Origin: Kribbella sp. NBC_01245
GTDB taxonomy: Bacteria; Actinomycetota; Actinomycetes; Propionibacteriales; Kribbellaceae
Assembly: GCF_036226525.1 (NCBI RefSeq)
Contig: NZ_CP108487.1
Span: 5,332,001-5,396,000, forward strand
Length of the DNA stretch: 64,000 nt
Reading direction: 5' to 3'
Made by a program: the position numbers and the translations under genes. Shown here piece after piece: positions 8,407 to 17,242 of this stretch. The notes beneath the pieces are model-generated. The model was not told where the DNA came from. It ran no database searches and was given only the letters and a program-made list of their open reading frames with translations. Position 1 is the first letter of the stretch; each line of letters begins with the position of its first letter.

Positions 8407-8692
8407 GTGGCGCCAGGTGGCGGACCGTTCGCGAGCGGGCAGCGCGGAACGGCGGTCTCGTCGAAAGTGCCGCAGTGACGGCTGCCCGGATCGAGATTCG
8501 CTGGCGTTCGGGCAGGCGCTGTACGACCGGCGTACCGCGCTCGGGCTGTCGCAAACCGAGGTCGCTCGGCGGGCGGCGATGAGTCAGCGGCAGATCTCGC
8601 GGATCGAGGCCGGCGACACCGTGCCGACCCTGCCCCTGTTGGAACGGTTGGCCGAAGCACTTGAATCCGAATTGGCCATTCACGACGAATAG
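8403..8692 (+). pseudogene. XRE-type HTH gene split by a frameshift
   Basis: The ATG at 8403 overlaps the previous stop (ATGA) and reads SGARWRTVRERAARNGG then TAARIEIR, which looks like the N-terminal helix of small XRE antitoxins. That frame ends at about 8580. From about 8505 the next frame carries the rest: LAFGQALYDRRTALGLSQTE, then QRQISRIEAGDTVPTL and the final helix, ending at 8692. Joined, they give a normal antitoxin-sized HTH protein of about 95 residues. Either a one-base indel has broken the gene, or a start inside the second frame (GTG 8417) makes an HTH with an abnormal N-terminus. No toxin is seen beside it. Confidence 0.6.
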
Positions 8693-8711
8693 CCCTCCGC
8701 CTCTTTCCCGA

Positions 8712-8869
8712 TCATCGGGCCCTTGTGACCAGGCGTGTTGCGACTCATCGGGCCCTTGGGACCAGCCTTCGGCGCGTCGTCGGTCCCTAGTTGCCAGGCG
8801 TGTCACCCGTCCCGTTCGGTCAGAAGAGCCCGATGAACGCCGACACGCCTGGTCACAAGGGCCCGATGA
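8712..8869. repeat. Perfect 27-bp inverted repeat (ATCGGGCCCTTGTGAC family)
   Basis: Arms at 8712-8738 and 8843-8869 are exact reverse complements, built around TCATCGGGCCCTTGTGACCA. A partial direct copy lies at 8745-8765 and a partial inverted one at 8823-8836. The same sequence recurs in the large palindrome at 40308-40646. It fills most of the 297-base gap between the XRE pseudogene and the MFS gene, and no gene is seen in that gap. Confidence 0.85.
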
Positions 8870-8989
8870 ACCCAAGAGGGGTCGGCCTCCAGCGCTGGGC
8901 GTTGGAAGTTTTTTGGCAGGGTGTGTCGAAAGCGGGTGGGGGGCTCCGACGTATGGGCATAGGAACTCATTCGTGAAGGGGCGATCGAC

Positions 8990-10312
8990 ATGCGTACTCC
9001 CAGGGCCCTGCGGCCGCTAAGCATTCCGGCCTATCGGTGGCTCGCGGCGGCGTTGGTGTCGTCGGTCGTCGGGTCGGGAATATGGATGGTGGCCCTTGTC
9101 TGGCAGGTCGTCGCCCTTGGTGGCGGCGCGTCGGAGTTGTCGCTGATCGCGTCCGGGTCGGCGGTCGGCATGCTGGCGACGATCCTGGTCGGCGGTGCGC
9201 TGGCCGACCGGCTCCCGCAGCGCCGGATCCTGCTGGTGGTCGAGTCGACCAGGGCGATCTCGGTCGGGGCCATCGCGGCTCTGTCGATGGCCGGAATGCT
9301 CCAGGTGTGGCAGCTGGCCGTGGCCTCCTTGATCGGCGGCGCGATGGGCGGGCTGTACTACCCGGCCTACTCCGCGCTGCTGCCGGCCGTACTGCCCGAG
9401 GACCAGCTGCTCGCGGCGAACGGCTTCGAGGGCATGGCCCGGCCGGTGCTGGGACAGGCGGCCGGCCCGGCGCTGGCCAGCGCGCTGATCGCGATCTCCT
9501 CGCCGGGTGCGGCGCTGGCCGTGACCGCGCTGACCGGACTGGTCGCAGTCTTCCTCCTGCGGGCGCTGCCCGAGGTGCCGGTGCAGGAGCGGACGGACGC
9601 TTCGGACCGCCACCCGGCGATGTCCCTCCTGATCGACGTCCGCGAGGGGTTCGGCTACATGGTCCGGACGTCCTGGCTGCTCGGCACGCTGGTGTTCGCG
9701 TCACTGCTGATCTTCCTGATCATCGGCCCGTTCGAGGTGCTGGTCCCGTTCGCGATCAAGGACCAGGCCGGCGGCGGCCCGCAGCACCACGCGCTGGTGC
9801 TGGCCGCGTTCGGGATCGGTGGTGCGGCCGGCTCGTTCGCCGTCGCCTCGTTCAAGCTGCCCCGGCGATACCTGACCGTAATGCTCTCGCTGTGGATGGG
9901 TGGCTGCGTCCCGCTGGCGGTGTTCGGTCTGACCGACCAGGTGTGGCTGATGGCCGTCGCGGCCTTCGCGGTGGGCGCGGCGTTCAACGGCGGCGTGGTG
10001 ATCTGGGGAACCCTGCTGCAGCGCCGGGTCCCGAAGGCGATGCTGGGCCGGGTGTCCAGCCTGGACTTCTTCGTCTCGTGCGCGTTCATGCCGGTCTCGA
10101 TGGCGGTCGCCGGCCCCGTCGGCCATTCCCTCGGTCTGTCGACCACGTTGCTGATCGCCGGCCTGGCGCCGACGCTGATCGGCCTGATCGTGATCGTGGC
10201 CGCGCGGCTGACCCGCGACGAGATCGCCAACCCGCTGGACGCCGAGGACGCCGAGGTCGTCACGCTGCACCCGGAGGAGCCGGTCGCCCAGCCGCTGCCC
10301 GCGGCCGCGTAA
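8990..10312 (+). CDS. MFS transporter (MefA/EntS-like exporter)
   Basis: A 440-residue protein with about 12 hydrophobic segments. The cytoplasmic loop after TM2 has the MFS motif A-like GGALADRLPQRRIL, and TM5 follows PVLGQAAGPALA. The layout matches the macrolide-efflux/enterobactin-exporter branch of drug:proton antiporters. A charged, acidic C-terminal tail (DEIANPLDAEDAE) extends into the cytoplasm. The ATG has GGGGCGATCGAC upstream, only a moderate ribosome site. It stands alone between repeats and a methyltransferase gene; its substrate cannot be predicted. Confidence 0.88.
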   Translation: MRTPRALRPLSIPAYRWLAAALVSSVVGSGIWMVALVWQVVALGGGASELSLIASGSAVGMLATILVGGALADRLPQRRILLVVESTRAISVGAIAALSMAGMLQVWQLAVASLIGGAMGGLYYPAYSALLPAVLPEDQLLAANGFEGMARPVLGQAAGPALASALIAISSPGAALAVTALTGLVAVFLLRALPEVPVQERTDASDRHPAMSLLIDVREGFGYMVRTSWLLGTLVFASLLIFLIIGPFEVLVPFAIKDQAGGGPQHHALVLAAFGIGGAAGSFAVASFKLPRRYLTVMLSLWMGGCVPLAVFGLTDQVWLMAVAAFAVGAAFNGGVVIWGTLLQRRVPKAMLGRVSSLDFFVSCAFMPVSMAVAGPVGHSLGLSTTLLIAGLAPTLIGLIVIVAARLTRDEIANPLDAEDAEVVTLHPEEPVAQPLPAAA

Positions 10313-10436
10313 TTTGCGTAAAGCTCCTACGCCCTTGGGTTTGAAATGAACAGGGCTCGCCTACCTGGTTTACCTGTCAGCTTCCGCCACACTCGGAAGT
10401 GGAACTAGGAGGGCGGTTCGGATCAGCGGGGACGAG

Positions 10437-11555
10437 GTGGCCAGGCGGGCGGCGGAACTCCGTCGCCGGCTGGTCGCTGCCATGGTCGCTCGCGGGGATC
10501 TGGCGGATCCGGCCTGGCGGCGGGCCTTCGACGAGGTGCCGCGGCACGAGTTCGTACCTCTCTTCTATGACAAGCAGCAGAACCCGGTCAGCCGCCACCA
10601 ACCCGAGCAGGTGCCGAGCTGGCTCGCCGAGGTCTATACCGACGAGGCCCTGGCGACCCAGCTGGCCGATGGCGTGGTGGTGTCGTCGAGCAGCCAGCCG
10701 AGCCTGATGGCGATCATGCTCGAGGCACTGCAACTGGAGGGGACCGAGCGGATCCTCGAGATCGGCACCGGCACGGGGTACAACGCCGCGTTGCTCTGCC
10801 ACCGGCTCGGGGAGTACCGGGTGGTCACGATCGACGTCGATCCCGATATCACCAGCCTGGCGCGATCCCGGCTCGCGGATGTCGGGTACCAGCCGCTGGT
10901 CGTCACCGCGGATGGGCTCGACGGGTACGAGGCGCGTGCGCCGTACCAGCGCATCATCGCGACGGTCGGCCTCGAGTTCGTGCCGCCGGCCTGGCTCGAG
11001 CAGTTGACCCCGGACGGTCTGGTGGTGGCGCCGGTCGGCGTGGGCGTGATCCGGTTGCGGAACCAGGGCGACGGTACGGCGGAGGGCCGCTTCCTCCGGA
11101 CGCCCGCGTTTTTCATGCCGTTGCGCGGGCTCGATACCGAGCAGAGCCTGCCCCGGCCGGACCTGCCGACGGGTTTGCCGCGGCCTACCGACGTACGGGC
11201 GAGTGTGCTCACCGGGAACGGCCTGCGCTTCCTGATGAGTCTGCTGATGCCCCGGTTCAGCTACCAGTACGACGTGGACACCCTCGACGCGAACGGTAAA
11301 CCGACCAGCGCGCGCATCTGGTCGGCCGACGGGTCGATCGCCGAAGTGCGCGGTGGCGAGGTGCTGGAAGCCGGCCCTACCCCGCTGTGGTCGCGGCTGG
11401 AGGTGGTCCGGCGGATCCATCTCGAGCACGGCAAACCGAAACGCGGTCGCTTCGGCCTGAGCGTCGATCCGGCGGGGCAGCGGCTCTGGCTCGACTCCCC
11501 GGATGGCCCGAGCTGGCCGCTCGCGGTGCCCTCGGAAGGCCCGGCCAAGCGGTAG
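10437..11555 (+). CDS. Protein-L-isoaspartate O-methyltransferase-like enzyme
   Basis: A 372-residue SAM-dependent methyltransferase of the PCMT family. PRHEFVP near residue 40 and the SAM motif I ILEIGTGTGYNAALL near 103-117 are diagnostic. A C-terminal extension of about 150 residues is typical of actinobacterial members; some of these serve in peptide maturation, others in protein repair, so the job here is open. GTG 10437 has GGGGA 5 bases before it. An in-frame ATC at 10422 follows a much stronger AGGAGG at 10407-10412 and would add SGDE, so an ATC start is possible. Confidence 0.85.
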   Translation: MARRAAELRRRLVAAMVARGDLADPAWRRAFDEVPRHEFVPLFYDKQQNPVSRHQPEQVPSWLAEVYTDEALATQLADGVVVSSSSQPSLMAIMLEALQLEGTERILEIGTGTGYNAALLCHRLGEYRVVTIDVDPDITSLARSRLADVGYQPLVVTADGLDGYEARAPYQRIIATVGLEFVPPAWLEQLTPDGLVVAPVGVGVIRLRNQGDGTAEGRFLRTPAFFMPLRGLDTEQSLPRPDLPTGLPRPTDVRASVLTGNGLRFLMSLLMPRFSYQYDVDTLDANGKPTSARIWSADGSIAEVRGGEVLEAGPTPLWSRLEVVRRIHLEHGKPKRGRFGLSVDPAGQRLWLDSPDGPSWPLAVPSEGPAKR

Positions 11556-11667
11556 GTACCGGAGAGTTTCGAACTTTCTTCGGGATCGATGTCTAAATCG
11601 GCTTTTCTCATCCGACATATCTGTAGAGCCCCGGGAGACGGCCCGGGCAAGGTGTCGAGGAGAAGCT

Positions 11668-13152
11668 GTGAACCAGGTAACGAGCACTACCACCGGCCGG
11701 TCCACGGATCGTTCACGATGGCTCGCGCTCTACGTACTGTGCGCGGGCATGCTGATGATCGTCCTGGACGTCACCGTGGTGAACGTCGCGCTGCCGGCGA
11801 TCCAGGATGACCTGGGCTTCAGTGGTTCCAGCCTCGCGTGGGTCGTGAACGGTTACCTGATCCCCTTCGGCGGCCTGCTCCTGCTGGCCGGGCGCCTCGG
11901 TGACCTGCTCGGCCGCCGAACGATCTTCGTCACGGGTCTGGCCGTCTTCACCGTCGCCTCGCTGCTGTGCGGGTTGGCCCAGAGCCAGGAGGTGCTGGTC
12001 GCGGCCAGGTTCCTGCAGGGCGTCGGTGGCGCCCTCACGTCGGCCGTCATCCTCGGCATGATCGTGACGCTCTTCCCCGAGCCGCGCGAGCAGGCGAAGG
12101 CGATCGGCATCTACGCGTTCGTGGCGTCGGCCGGCGGTTCGATCGGCCTGCTGGCGGGTGGCGTACTCACCCAGGCCATCAGCTGGCACTGGATCTTCTT
12201 CATCAACCTGCCGATCGGTGTTGCCACGGCTGCTCTGGCGATCCGCGTGATCGGCAACGACAGCGGTATCGGCTGGAGGCGTGGCGCGGATCTGCCCGGC
12301 GCCGTACTGATCACTGCCGCCCTGATGGTCGGCGTCTACACGATCGTGAAGCCCGCCGCCGAGCTCGGCTGGACCGCCGGTCAGACTCTGGTCCTGAGCG
12401 CCCTGACGCTGGTGCTGCTGGCCGGGTTCATCGCCCGCGAGGCGACGGCCGCGAGCCCGCTGGTACCGCTGCGGATCTTCCGCTCGCGCAACCTGTCCGG
12501 GTCGAACCTGATCCAGGCGCTGTCCAGCTCGGGCATGTTCGGCATCTTCTTCCTCGGTTCGCTGTACCTGCAGCGTGTGCTCGGGTACGACGCTCTCGAG
12601 ATCGGCCTGGCGTTCCTGCCGACGACGATCGTGATGGGTCTGCTGTCGGTGCGGTACTCGGAGAAGCTCGTGATGAGGTACGGCGCCCGCCGCTCGCTGA
12701 TCGCGGGTCTGGCGTTGATCGTGGTCGGCCTGGCCTACTTCACCCAGGCGCCGGTCGACGGTAGCTACGTCGTTCACGTCCTGCCCGTGGTGATCCTGCT
12801 CGGCCTCGGCGGCGGCGTCTGCTTCCCGGCCGTGATGACGCTGGCGATGTCCAGCGCCACCGAGGAGGACGCGGGCCTCGCCTCCGGCCTGATCGGTACG
12901 ACGGCCGAGGTCGGCGCCGCCCTGGGTCTCGCCGTACTCGCCACCCTCGCCGCCACCCACAGCGCGGGCCTCGAAGGCACCGGCCGTACGGTCGAAGCGG
13001 CCCTGACCAGCGGCTACCAGTTCGCGTTCGCCATCGCCGCGATCATCGTCGCCGCCGCCATCGTCATCGCCCTCACCGTGATGCGCCCCGAACGAACCGC
13101 CTCCCCCGCCACCGAGCCCGCCCCCACCGACGACTGCCTCGAAGCCGCCTGA
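11668..13152 (+). CDS. MFS transporter, DHA2 (EmrB/QacA) type
   Basis: A 494-residue protein with 14 predicted membrane spans. TM1 has the DHA2 signature VLDVTVVNVALPAIQDDL. Motif A follows TM2 (LLAGRLGDLLGRR) and motif C lies in TM5 (GGSIGLLAGGVL). These are drug:proton antiporters for lipophilic or cationic compounds. The GTG start has GAGGAG 6 bases upstream, whereas the longer reading frame begins inside the previous gene. An acidic tail (APTDDCLEAA) closes the protein. No local regulator is adjacent. Confidence 0.9.
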   Translation: MNQVTSTTTGRSTDRSRWLALYVLCAGMLMIVLDVTVVNVALPAIQDDLGFSGSSLAWVVNGYLIPFGGLLLLAGRLGDLLGRRTIFVTGLAVFTVASLLCGLAQSQEVLVAARFLQGVGGALTSAVILGMIVTLFPEPREQAKAIGIYAFVASAGGSIGLLAGGVLTQAISWHWIFFINLPIGVATAALAIRVIGNDSGIGWRRGADLPGAVLITAALMVGVYTIVKPAAELGWTAGQTLVLSALTLVLLAGFIAREATAASPLVPLRIFRSRNLSGSNLIQALSSSGMFGIFFLGSLYLQRVLGYDALEIGLAFLPTTIVMGLLSVRYSEKLVMRYGARRSLIAGLALIVVGLAYFTQAPVDGSYVVHVLPVVILLGLGGGVCFPAVMTLAMSSATEEDAGLASGLIGTTAEVGAALGLAVLATLAATHSAGLEGTGRTVEAALTSGYQFAFAIAAIIVAAAIVIALTVMRPERTASPATEPAPTDDCLEAA

Positions 13153-13298
13153 CCGTCGGTCCCACCTTCCTCGCGAACCCGCCGCCGCCCGTCCGGCCGG
13201 CAGGTCCGCGGGGAAGGTCGCGTCCGGGGTTTTCCACAGGGGTGGTGGGGGCGACTTCGTGTTGTCGGTGGTGGACGGCAGAATGCACGGAGGCAATC

Positions 13299-15791
13299 GT
13301 GGTGGCACCGAAGAGGGGAACCGAGACAGTGGTCTTGCAGTCGATCGAGCAGAAGATCGCCGAAGAGCTAGAGGTCGGGGAGAATCAGATCCGCGCGGCG
13401 GTCGCCCTACTCGACGAAGGATCCACCGTGCCGTTCATCGCGCGGTACCGCAAAGAGGTCACGGGCATGCTCGACGACGCGCAGCTGCGCACGATCGAGG
13501 AGCGGCTGCGATATCTGCGCGAGCTGGAGGAGCGCCGCCAGACCGTGCTCGAGTCGATCGAGAGCCAGGGCAAGCTCGACGACGCGCTGAAGGCGTCGAT
13601 CCTCGCGGCCGATACCAAGTCGCGGCTGGAGGACATCTACCTGCCGTTCAAGCCGAAGCGCCGGACCAAGGCGATGATCGCCCGCGAGGCCGGGCTGGAG
13701 CCGCTCGCCGACGGGCTGATGTCGGATCCGACCGTCGCCCCGCTGGCCGCGGCGGCCGTTTTCGTCAATCCCGAGCTCGGCGTGGCGGACGCGCAGGCAG
13801 CGCTGGACGGCGCCCGGTCGATCCTGGTCGAGCGCTTCGCGGAGGACGCCGACCTGATCGGTGAGCTGCGCGAGCGCCTTTGGAGTCAGGGCCGGCTGGC
13901 CTCGGCGGTGCGCGAGGGCAAGGAGGTCGAGGGCGCGAAGTTCTCGGACTACTTCGACTTCGACGAGCCGTTCACGAAGATGCCGTCGCACCGGATCCTC
14001 GCGCTGTTCCGCGGCGAGAAGGAGGACGTGCTCTCGCTGACGATCGAGCCGGAGCCCGCCGGCGCCGAGGCGGCCGAGGGCCCGACCGAGTATGAGGCGA
14101 CCATCGCCCGCAAGGTCGGCGTGAAGAACGAGGGCCGCGCGGCCGACCCGTGGCTGATCGATACCGTGCGCTGGGCCTGGCGGACGAAGGTCCTGGTCCA
14201 CCTCGGCATCGACCTGCGGATGCGCCTGCGCCAGGCCGCGGAGGACGAGGCCGTTCGCGTCTTCGCGTCCAACCTGCGCGACCTGCTGCTCGCCGCCCCA
14301 GCCGGGACGCGCGCGACGATGGGCCTCGACCCCGGTTTCCGTACGGGCGTGAAGGTCGCCGTGGTCGACGCCACCGGCAAGGTCAGCGCGACCGGCGTCA
14401 TCTACCCGCACGTCCCGCAGAACCAGTGGGACAAGTCCATCGCCCAGCTGGCTCAGCTGGCCGCCGCGCACCAGGTCGAGTTGATTGCCATCGGCAACGG
14501 CACCGCCTCGCGCGAGACCGACAAGCTGGCCACAGAGCTGATCGCGAAACACCCGGAGCTCAAGCTCACCAAGGTGGTCGTGTCCGAGGCCGGCGCTTCG
14601 GTGTACTCGGCTTCAGCCTTCGCGTCGGCCGAGCTCCCGGGCATGGACGTATCGCTGCGCGGCGCGGTCTCGATCGCCCGCCGTCTGCAGGACCCGCTCG
14701 CCGAGCTGGTGAAGATCGACCCGAAGTCCATCGGCGTCGGGCAGTACCAGCACGACCTGTCCGAATCGTCGCTGTCGCGTTCGCTGGACGCCGTCGTCGA
14801 GGACTGCGTGAACGCGGTCGGCGTCGACGTCAACACCGCCTCGGCGCCGCTGCTCACCCGCGTCTCCGGTATCACCACCGGCCTCGCGGAGAACATCGTC
14901 AGCCACCGCGATCAGAACGGGCCGTTCCGCTCGCGTTCCGCGCTGAAGGAGGTCCCGCGCCTCGGCCCGAAGGCCTTCGAGCAGGCGGCCGGGTTCCTCC
15001 GCATTCCCGGCGGGGACGACCCGCTCGACTCCTCCAGCGTGCACCCGGAGGCCTACCCCGTCGTACGGCGAATCCTGGCGGCGACCGGGCAGGAGCTGAA
15101 GACGCTGATCGGCAACTCGTCCGCGCTCAAGTCGCTCAAGCCGACCGAGTTCGTGGACGACACGTTCGGTCTGCCCACCGTGACGGACATCCTGACCGAG
15201 CTCGAGAAGCCCGGGCGTGACCCGCGGCCCGCGTTCAAGACCGCCACCTTCGCGGAGGGCGTCGACAAGATCGCCGACCTCAAACCGGGGATGACGTTGG
15301 AAGGCCAGGTCACGAACGTTGCGGCGTTCGGCGCCTTCATCGACATCGGCGTGCACCAGGACGGCCTGGCCCACGTCTCGGCCCTCTCGAAGAACTTCGT
15401 GAAGGACCCGCGCGAGGTGGTCAAGCCCGGCGACATCGTCAAGGTGAAGGTCCTCGAGGTCGACACCGAGCGCAAGCGCATCTCCCTCACCCTGCGGCTG
15501 GACGACGAGCCGGGCGCCGCTCCGGCCAGAGGCCCGCGTTCACAGGGCGGCGGCGCGCAAGGCGGTCCCGGCGGCCAAGGTGGTCAAGGCGGCCAGCGCG
15601 GTCCGGGCGGTCAAGGCCGCGGCGGGTCCGGCGGTTCAGGGCGTGGCGGTTCGGGCGGTTCCGGTCGACCGGGTGGTTCCGGTGGACGCGGTGGCGCCGG
15701 CGGCCAGAGCAAGGGTGCCGACCCCAAGCAGCCAATGGACGAAGGCTCCCTCGCCGACGCCTTCCGCCGCGCCGGCTTCACCGTCCGCTAA
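13299..15791 (+). CDS. tex: Tex-family S1 RNA-binding transcription accessory protein
   Basis: An 830-residue protein with the Tex domain order: N-terminal helical Tex_N with VPFIARYRKE near 45, a YqgF/RNase H-like domain around 350-450 (TMGLDPGFRTGVKVAVVD), helix-hairpin-helix segments near 525-580 (NTASAPLLTRVSGI), and an S1 domain at about 664-735 (LEGQVTNVAAFGAFIDIG). Tex binds nucleic acids and RNA polymerase and affects stress tolerance in several bacteria. After S1 comes a glycine-rich tail (about 750-805) of GGQGG, GGSGG and GRGG repeats, longer than in E. coli YhgF. GTG 13299 has GGAGG upstream. A strong terminator follows. Confidence 0.95.
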   Translation: MVAPKRGTETVVLQSIEQKIAEELEVGENQIRAAVALLDEGSTVPFIARYRKEVTGMLDDAQLRTIEERLRYLRELEERRQTVLESIESQGKLDDALKASILAADTKSRLEDIYLPFKPKRRTKAMIAREAGLEPLADGLMSDPTVAPLAAAAVFVNPELGVADAQAALDGARSILVERFAEDADLIGELRERLWSQGRLASAVREGKEVEGAKFSDYFDFDEPFTKMPSHRILALFRGEKEDVLSLTIEPEPAGAEAAEGPTEYEATIARKVGVKNEGRAADPWLIDTVRWAWRTKVLVHLGIDLRMRLRQAAEDEAVRVFASNLRDLLLAAPAGTRATMGLDPGFRTGVKVAVVDATGKVSATGVIYPHVPQNQWDKSIAQLAQLAAAHQVELIAIGNGTASRETDKLATELIAKHPELKLTKVVVSEAGASVYSASAFASAELPGMDVSLRGAVSIARRLQDPLAELVKIDPKSIGVGQYQHDLSESSLSRSLDAVVEDCVNAVGVDVNTASAPLLTRVSGITTGLAENIVSHRDQNGPFRSRSALKEVPRLGPKAFEQAAGFLRIPGGDDPLDSSSVHPEAYPVVRRILAATGQELKTLIGNSSALKSLKPTEFVDDTFGLPTVTDILTELEKPGRDPRPAFKTATFAEGVDKIADLKPGMTLEGQVTNVAAFGAFIDIGVHQDGLAHVSALSKNFVKDPREVVKPGDIVKVKVLEVDTERKRISLTLRLDDEPGAAPARGPRSQGGGAQGGPGGQGGQGGQRGPGGQGRGGSGGSGRGGSGGSGRPGGSGGRGGAGGQSKGADPKQPMDEGSLADAFRRAGFTVR

Positions 15792-15833
15792 CCCACATGG
15801 CCTGAGTTTCGCCTTCTAACATTGACGTTTCAC

Positions 15834-15877
15834 CGATCGGCCCAGCTTCGCCCAAACGGGTGAACCCGGGCCGATCG
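15834..15877 (+). terminator. Intrinsic terminator of tex
   Basis: A perfect 10-bp stem (CGATCGGCCC / GGGCCGATCG) with a 24-base loop is followed by TCGTTTCTTTTAT. It lies about 40 bases after the tex stop codon. Confidence 0.75.
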
Positions 15878-15888
15878 TCGTTTCTTTT

Positions 15889-15915
15889 ATGCGTTCATTC
15901 GTCGCAATCCGCCGT
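15889..15915. repeat. Solo, diverged arm of the GTTCATTCG repeat family
   Basis: GCGTTCATTCGTCGCAATCC followed by GCC matches one arm of the inverted repeat at 31574-31671 with a single change. No partner arm is found nearby. It lies between the tex terminator and the convergent GNAT gene. Confidence 0.6.
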
Positions 15916-15927
15916 TCGATCGCCGTC

Positions 15928-16704
15928 TCAGCGCAAGGAGTCCAGGTGGCCGCCGGGATCACCGAGATGTACGGCGGTCGCGGCCGGCGCAAACCCGATC
16001 CCCCGGTAGACCCGATCCGAACCATCGTCGCCCGGGGTCAACCAGGCGAGCGTCGCACCCGCCCTATCAAAGGCGGCCTGTGTGGCGAAGGCCGTCGCGA
16101 AAGCGCCAAGCCCACGGCGCCGGTAGTCCGGCAAGGTCCCGACGCCGGCGATCTCGGTCACGCCATCGGCCACGGCAGTCCAGAGCGCGGTCGCCACGGG
16201 CACGCCGTCCCAGCGGATGAGCACGCTGCCGCCGTCCGCCGGATCCTCCTTGAAACTCGACGCCACGTCTTCATCGCCGTACGACGCGATGGCCACGCGG
16301 TCCGCCTCGGCTTGCTCCTCCGGCGACCGCACGATCGAGGCGGTCACCTCGGCCGGCGGCTCGGGCGAACGCAGACCGGTGGGCTCCACGGCGAGCAGCG
16401 GCGGGCGCGAGGCAATCGTCATCCCTTCGGCGGCAAGCGCGTCAGCCAGCCCCGGGTTCGCCTCTTCGATCAGCTCGGCGCTGAGCCAGCGGCCTTCGGC
16501 GGCGAACGCCTTGCGCAAAGTGTCCAGCGCCCACGGCACCTCCTCCGGGTCGAACGCGACCCCAGGCTCGGCCGCGAGCACACCGGAGAGGAACCAGACA
16601 TCCTCATCGTGCAACAGCCCGACCAACGGCCCGGCCACGATCTGCCGGCGCGAGCGAGTTCGTCCTTGCAATTGAGCGGACGCGATCCGCACGGCGAGTT
16701 CCAT
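15928..16704 (-). CDS. GNAT-family N-acetyltransferase
   Basis: A 258-residue protein whose second half carries the GNAT acetyl-CoA site: EIAGVGTLPDYRRRGLGAFA, the V-x-P-x-x-R-x-x-G-x-G/A type motif A, then DRVYRGIGFAPA. The first 110 residues probably form a second, degenerate GNAT or substrate domain. Substrate is unknown. The gene is convergent with tex and followed upstream, on the same strand, by an XRE regulator about 40 bases away. Confidence 0.82.
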   Translation of the reverse strand: MELAVRIASAQLQGRTRSRRQIVAGPLVGLLHDEDVWFLSGVLAAEPGVAFDPEEVPWALDTLRKAFAAEGRWLSAELIEEANPGLADALAAEGMTIASRPPLLAVEPTGLRSPEPPAEVTASIVRSPEEQAEADRVAIASYGDEDVASSFKEDPADGGSVLIRWDGVPVATALWTAVADGVTEIAGVGTLPDYRRRGLGAFATAFATQAAFDRAGATLAWLTPGDDGSDRVYRGIGFAPAATAVHLGDPGGHLDSLR

Positions 16705-16746
16705 CCAGCAAACCTAACCGCCAGGCCGCCCGGTCACGAGCTGAAT

Positions 16747-17184
16747 TCAGCGGCCAGGCTCAACGGCGAGGAGAACGGCGTCGAGTAGACGGTCGACATC
16801 CCGATCAGTGCAGTCTGCATCCAGAACAGTCGACAGGGCCGCGATCGTCTGCTCCAGCCGCTCCTGAACCACTCGAACATCGTTGCCCTGCGCAACTGCA
16901 AGCCGGTGCGCGACCGCCAGCACTCGCGCACCATGCCCATCGCCGGCCGCGCCGGCAGCACCAGGTGTGGTGGTCGTGTCGGCGAGGTTGACCTGCAGAT
17001 CGGCACCCAACGCCCGAGCGAGGCGCTGAAGAGCGGCGACGGTCGGGTTCCCGCGGGCATTCTCGAGGTTCGCGATATACGGCACGGACAATCCGGCATC
17101 CATGGCCACTGACGCGATCGTCCGCCCAGCGGCCTTCCGCCGGGCGCGCAGCACCGCACCGAGTTCCTGCTCATCCACGCACAC
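16747..17184 (-). CDS. XRE-family transcriptional regulator
   Basis: A 145-residue protein. The N-terminal helix-turn-helix covers residues 7-62 (TIASVAMDAGLSVPYIANLE, then NPTVAALQRLARALG). The C-terminal 80 residues are helical and unassigned. The gene is divergent from an MFS transporter with only 58 bases between the starts, and that AT-rich gap contains TTGGCAGTACTATTTTGACA on its strand, so it probably controls both itself and the exporter. The GTG start lacks a clear Shine-Dalgarno, so the transcript may be leaderless. Confidence 0.82.
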   Translation of the reverse strand: MCVDEQELGAVLRARRKAAGRTIASVAMDAGLSVPYIANLENARGNPTVAALQRLARALGADLQVNLADTTTTPGAAGAAGDGHGARVLAVAHRLAVAQGNDVRVVQERLEQTIAALSTVLDADCTDRDVDRLLDAVLLAVEPGR

Positions 17185-17242
17185 AATCTATCTTGTCAAA
17201 ATAGTACTGCCAAGAACTGTTCCATGAAGATACTTTTCGGCC

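Noticed and set aside
13407..14552. Long minus-strand reading frame within tex
   Set aside because: It is fully antisense to conserved Tex domains and has no recognisable domain.
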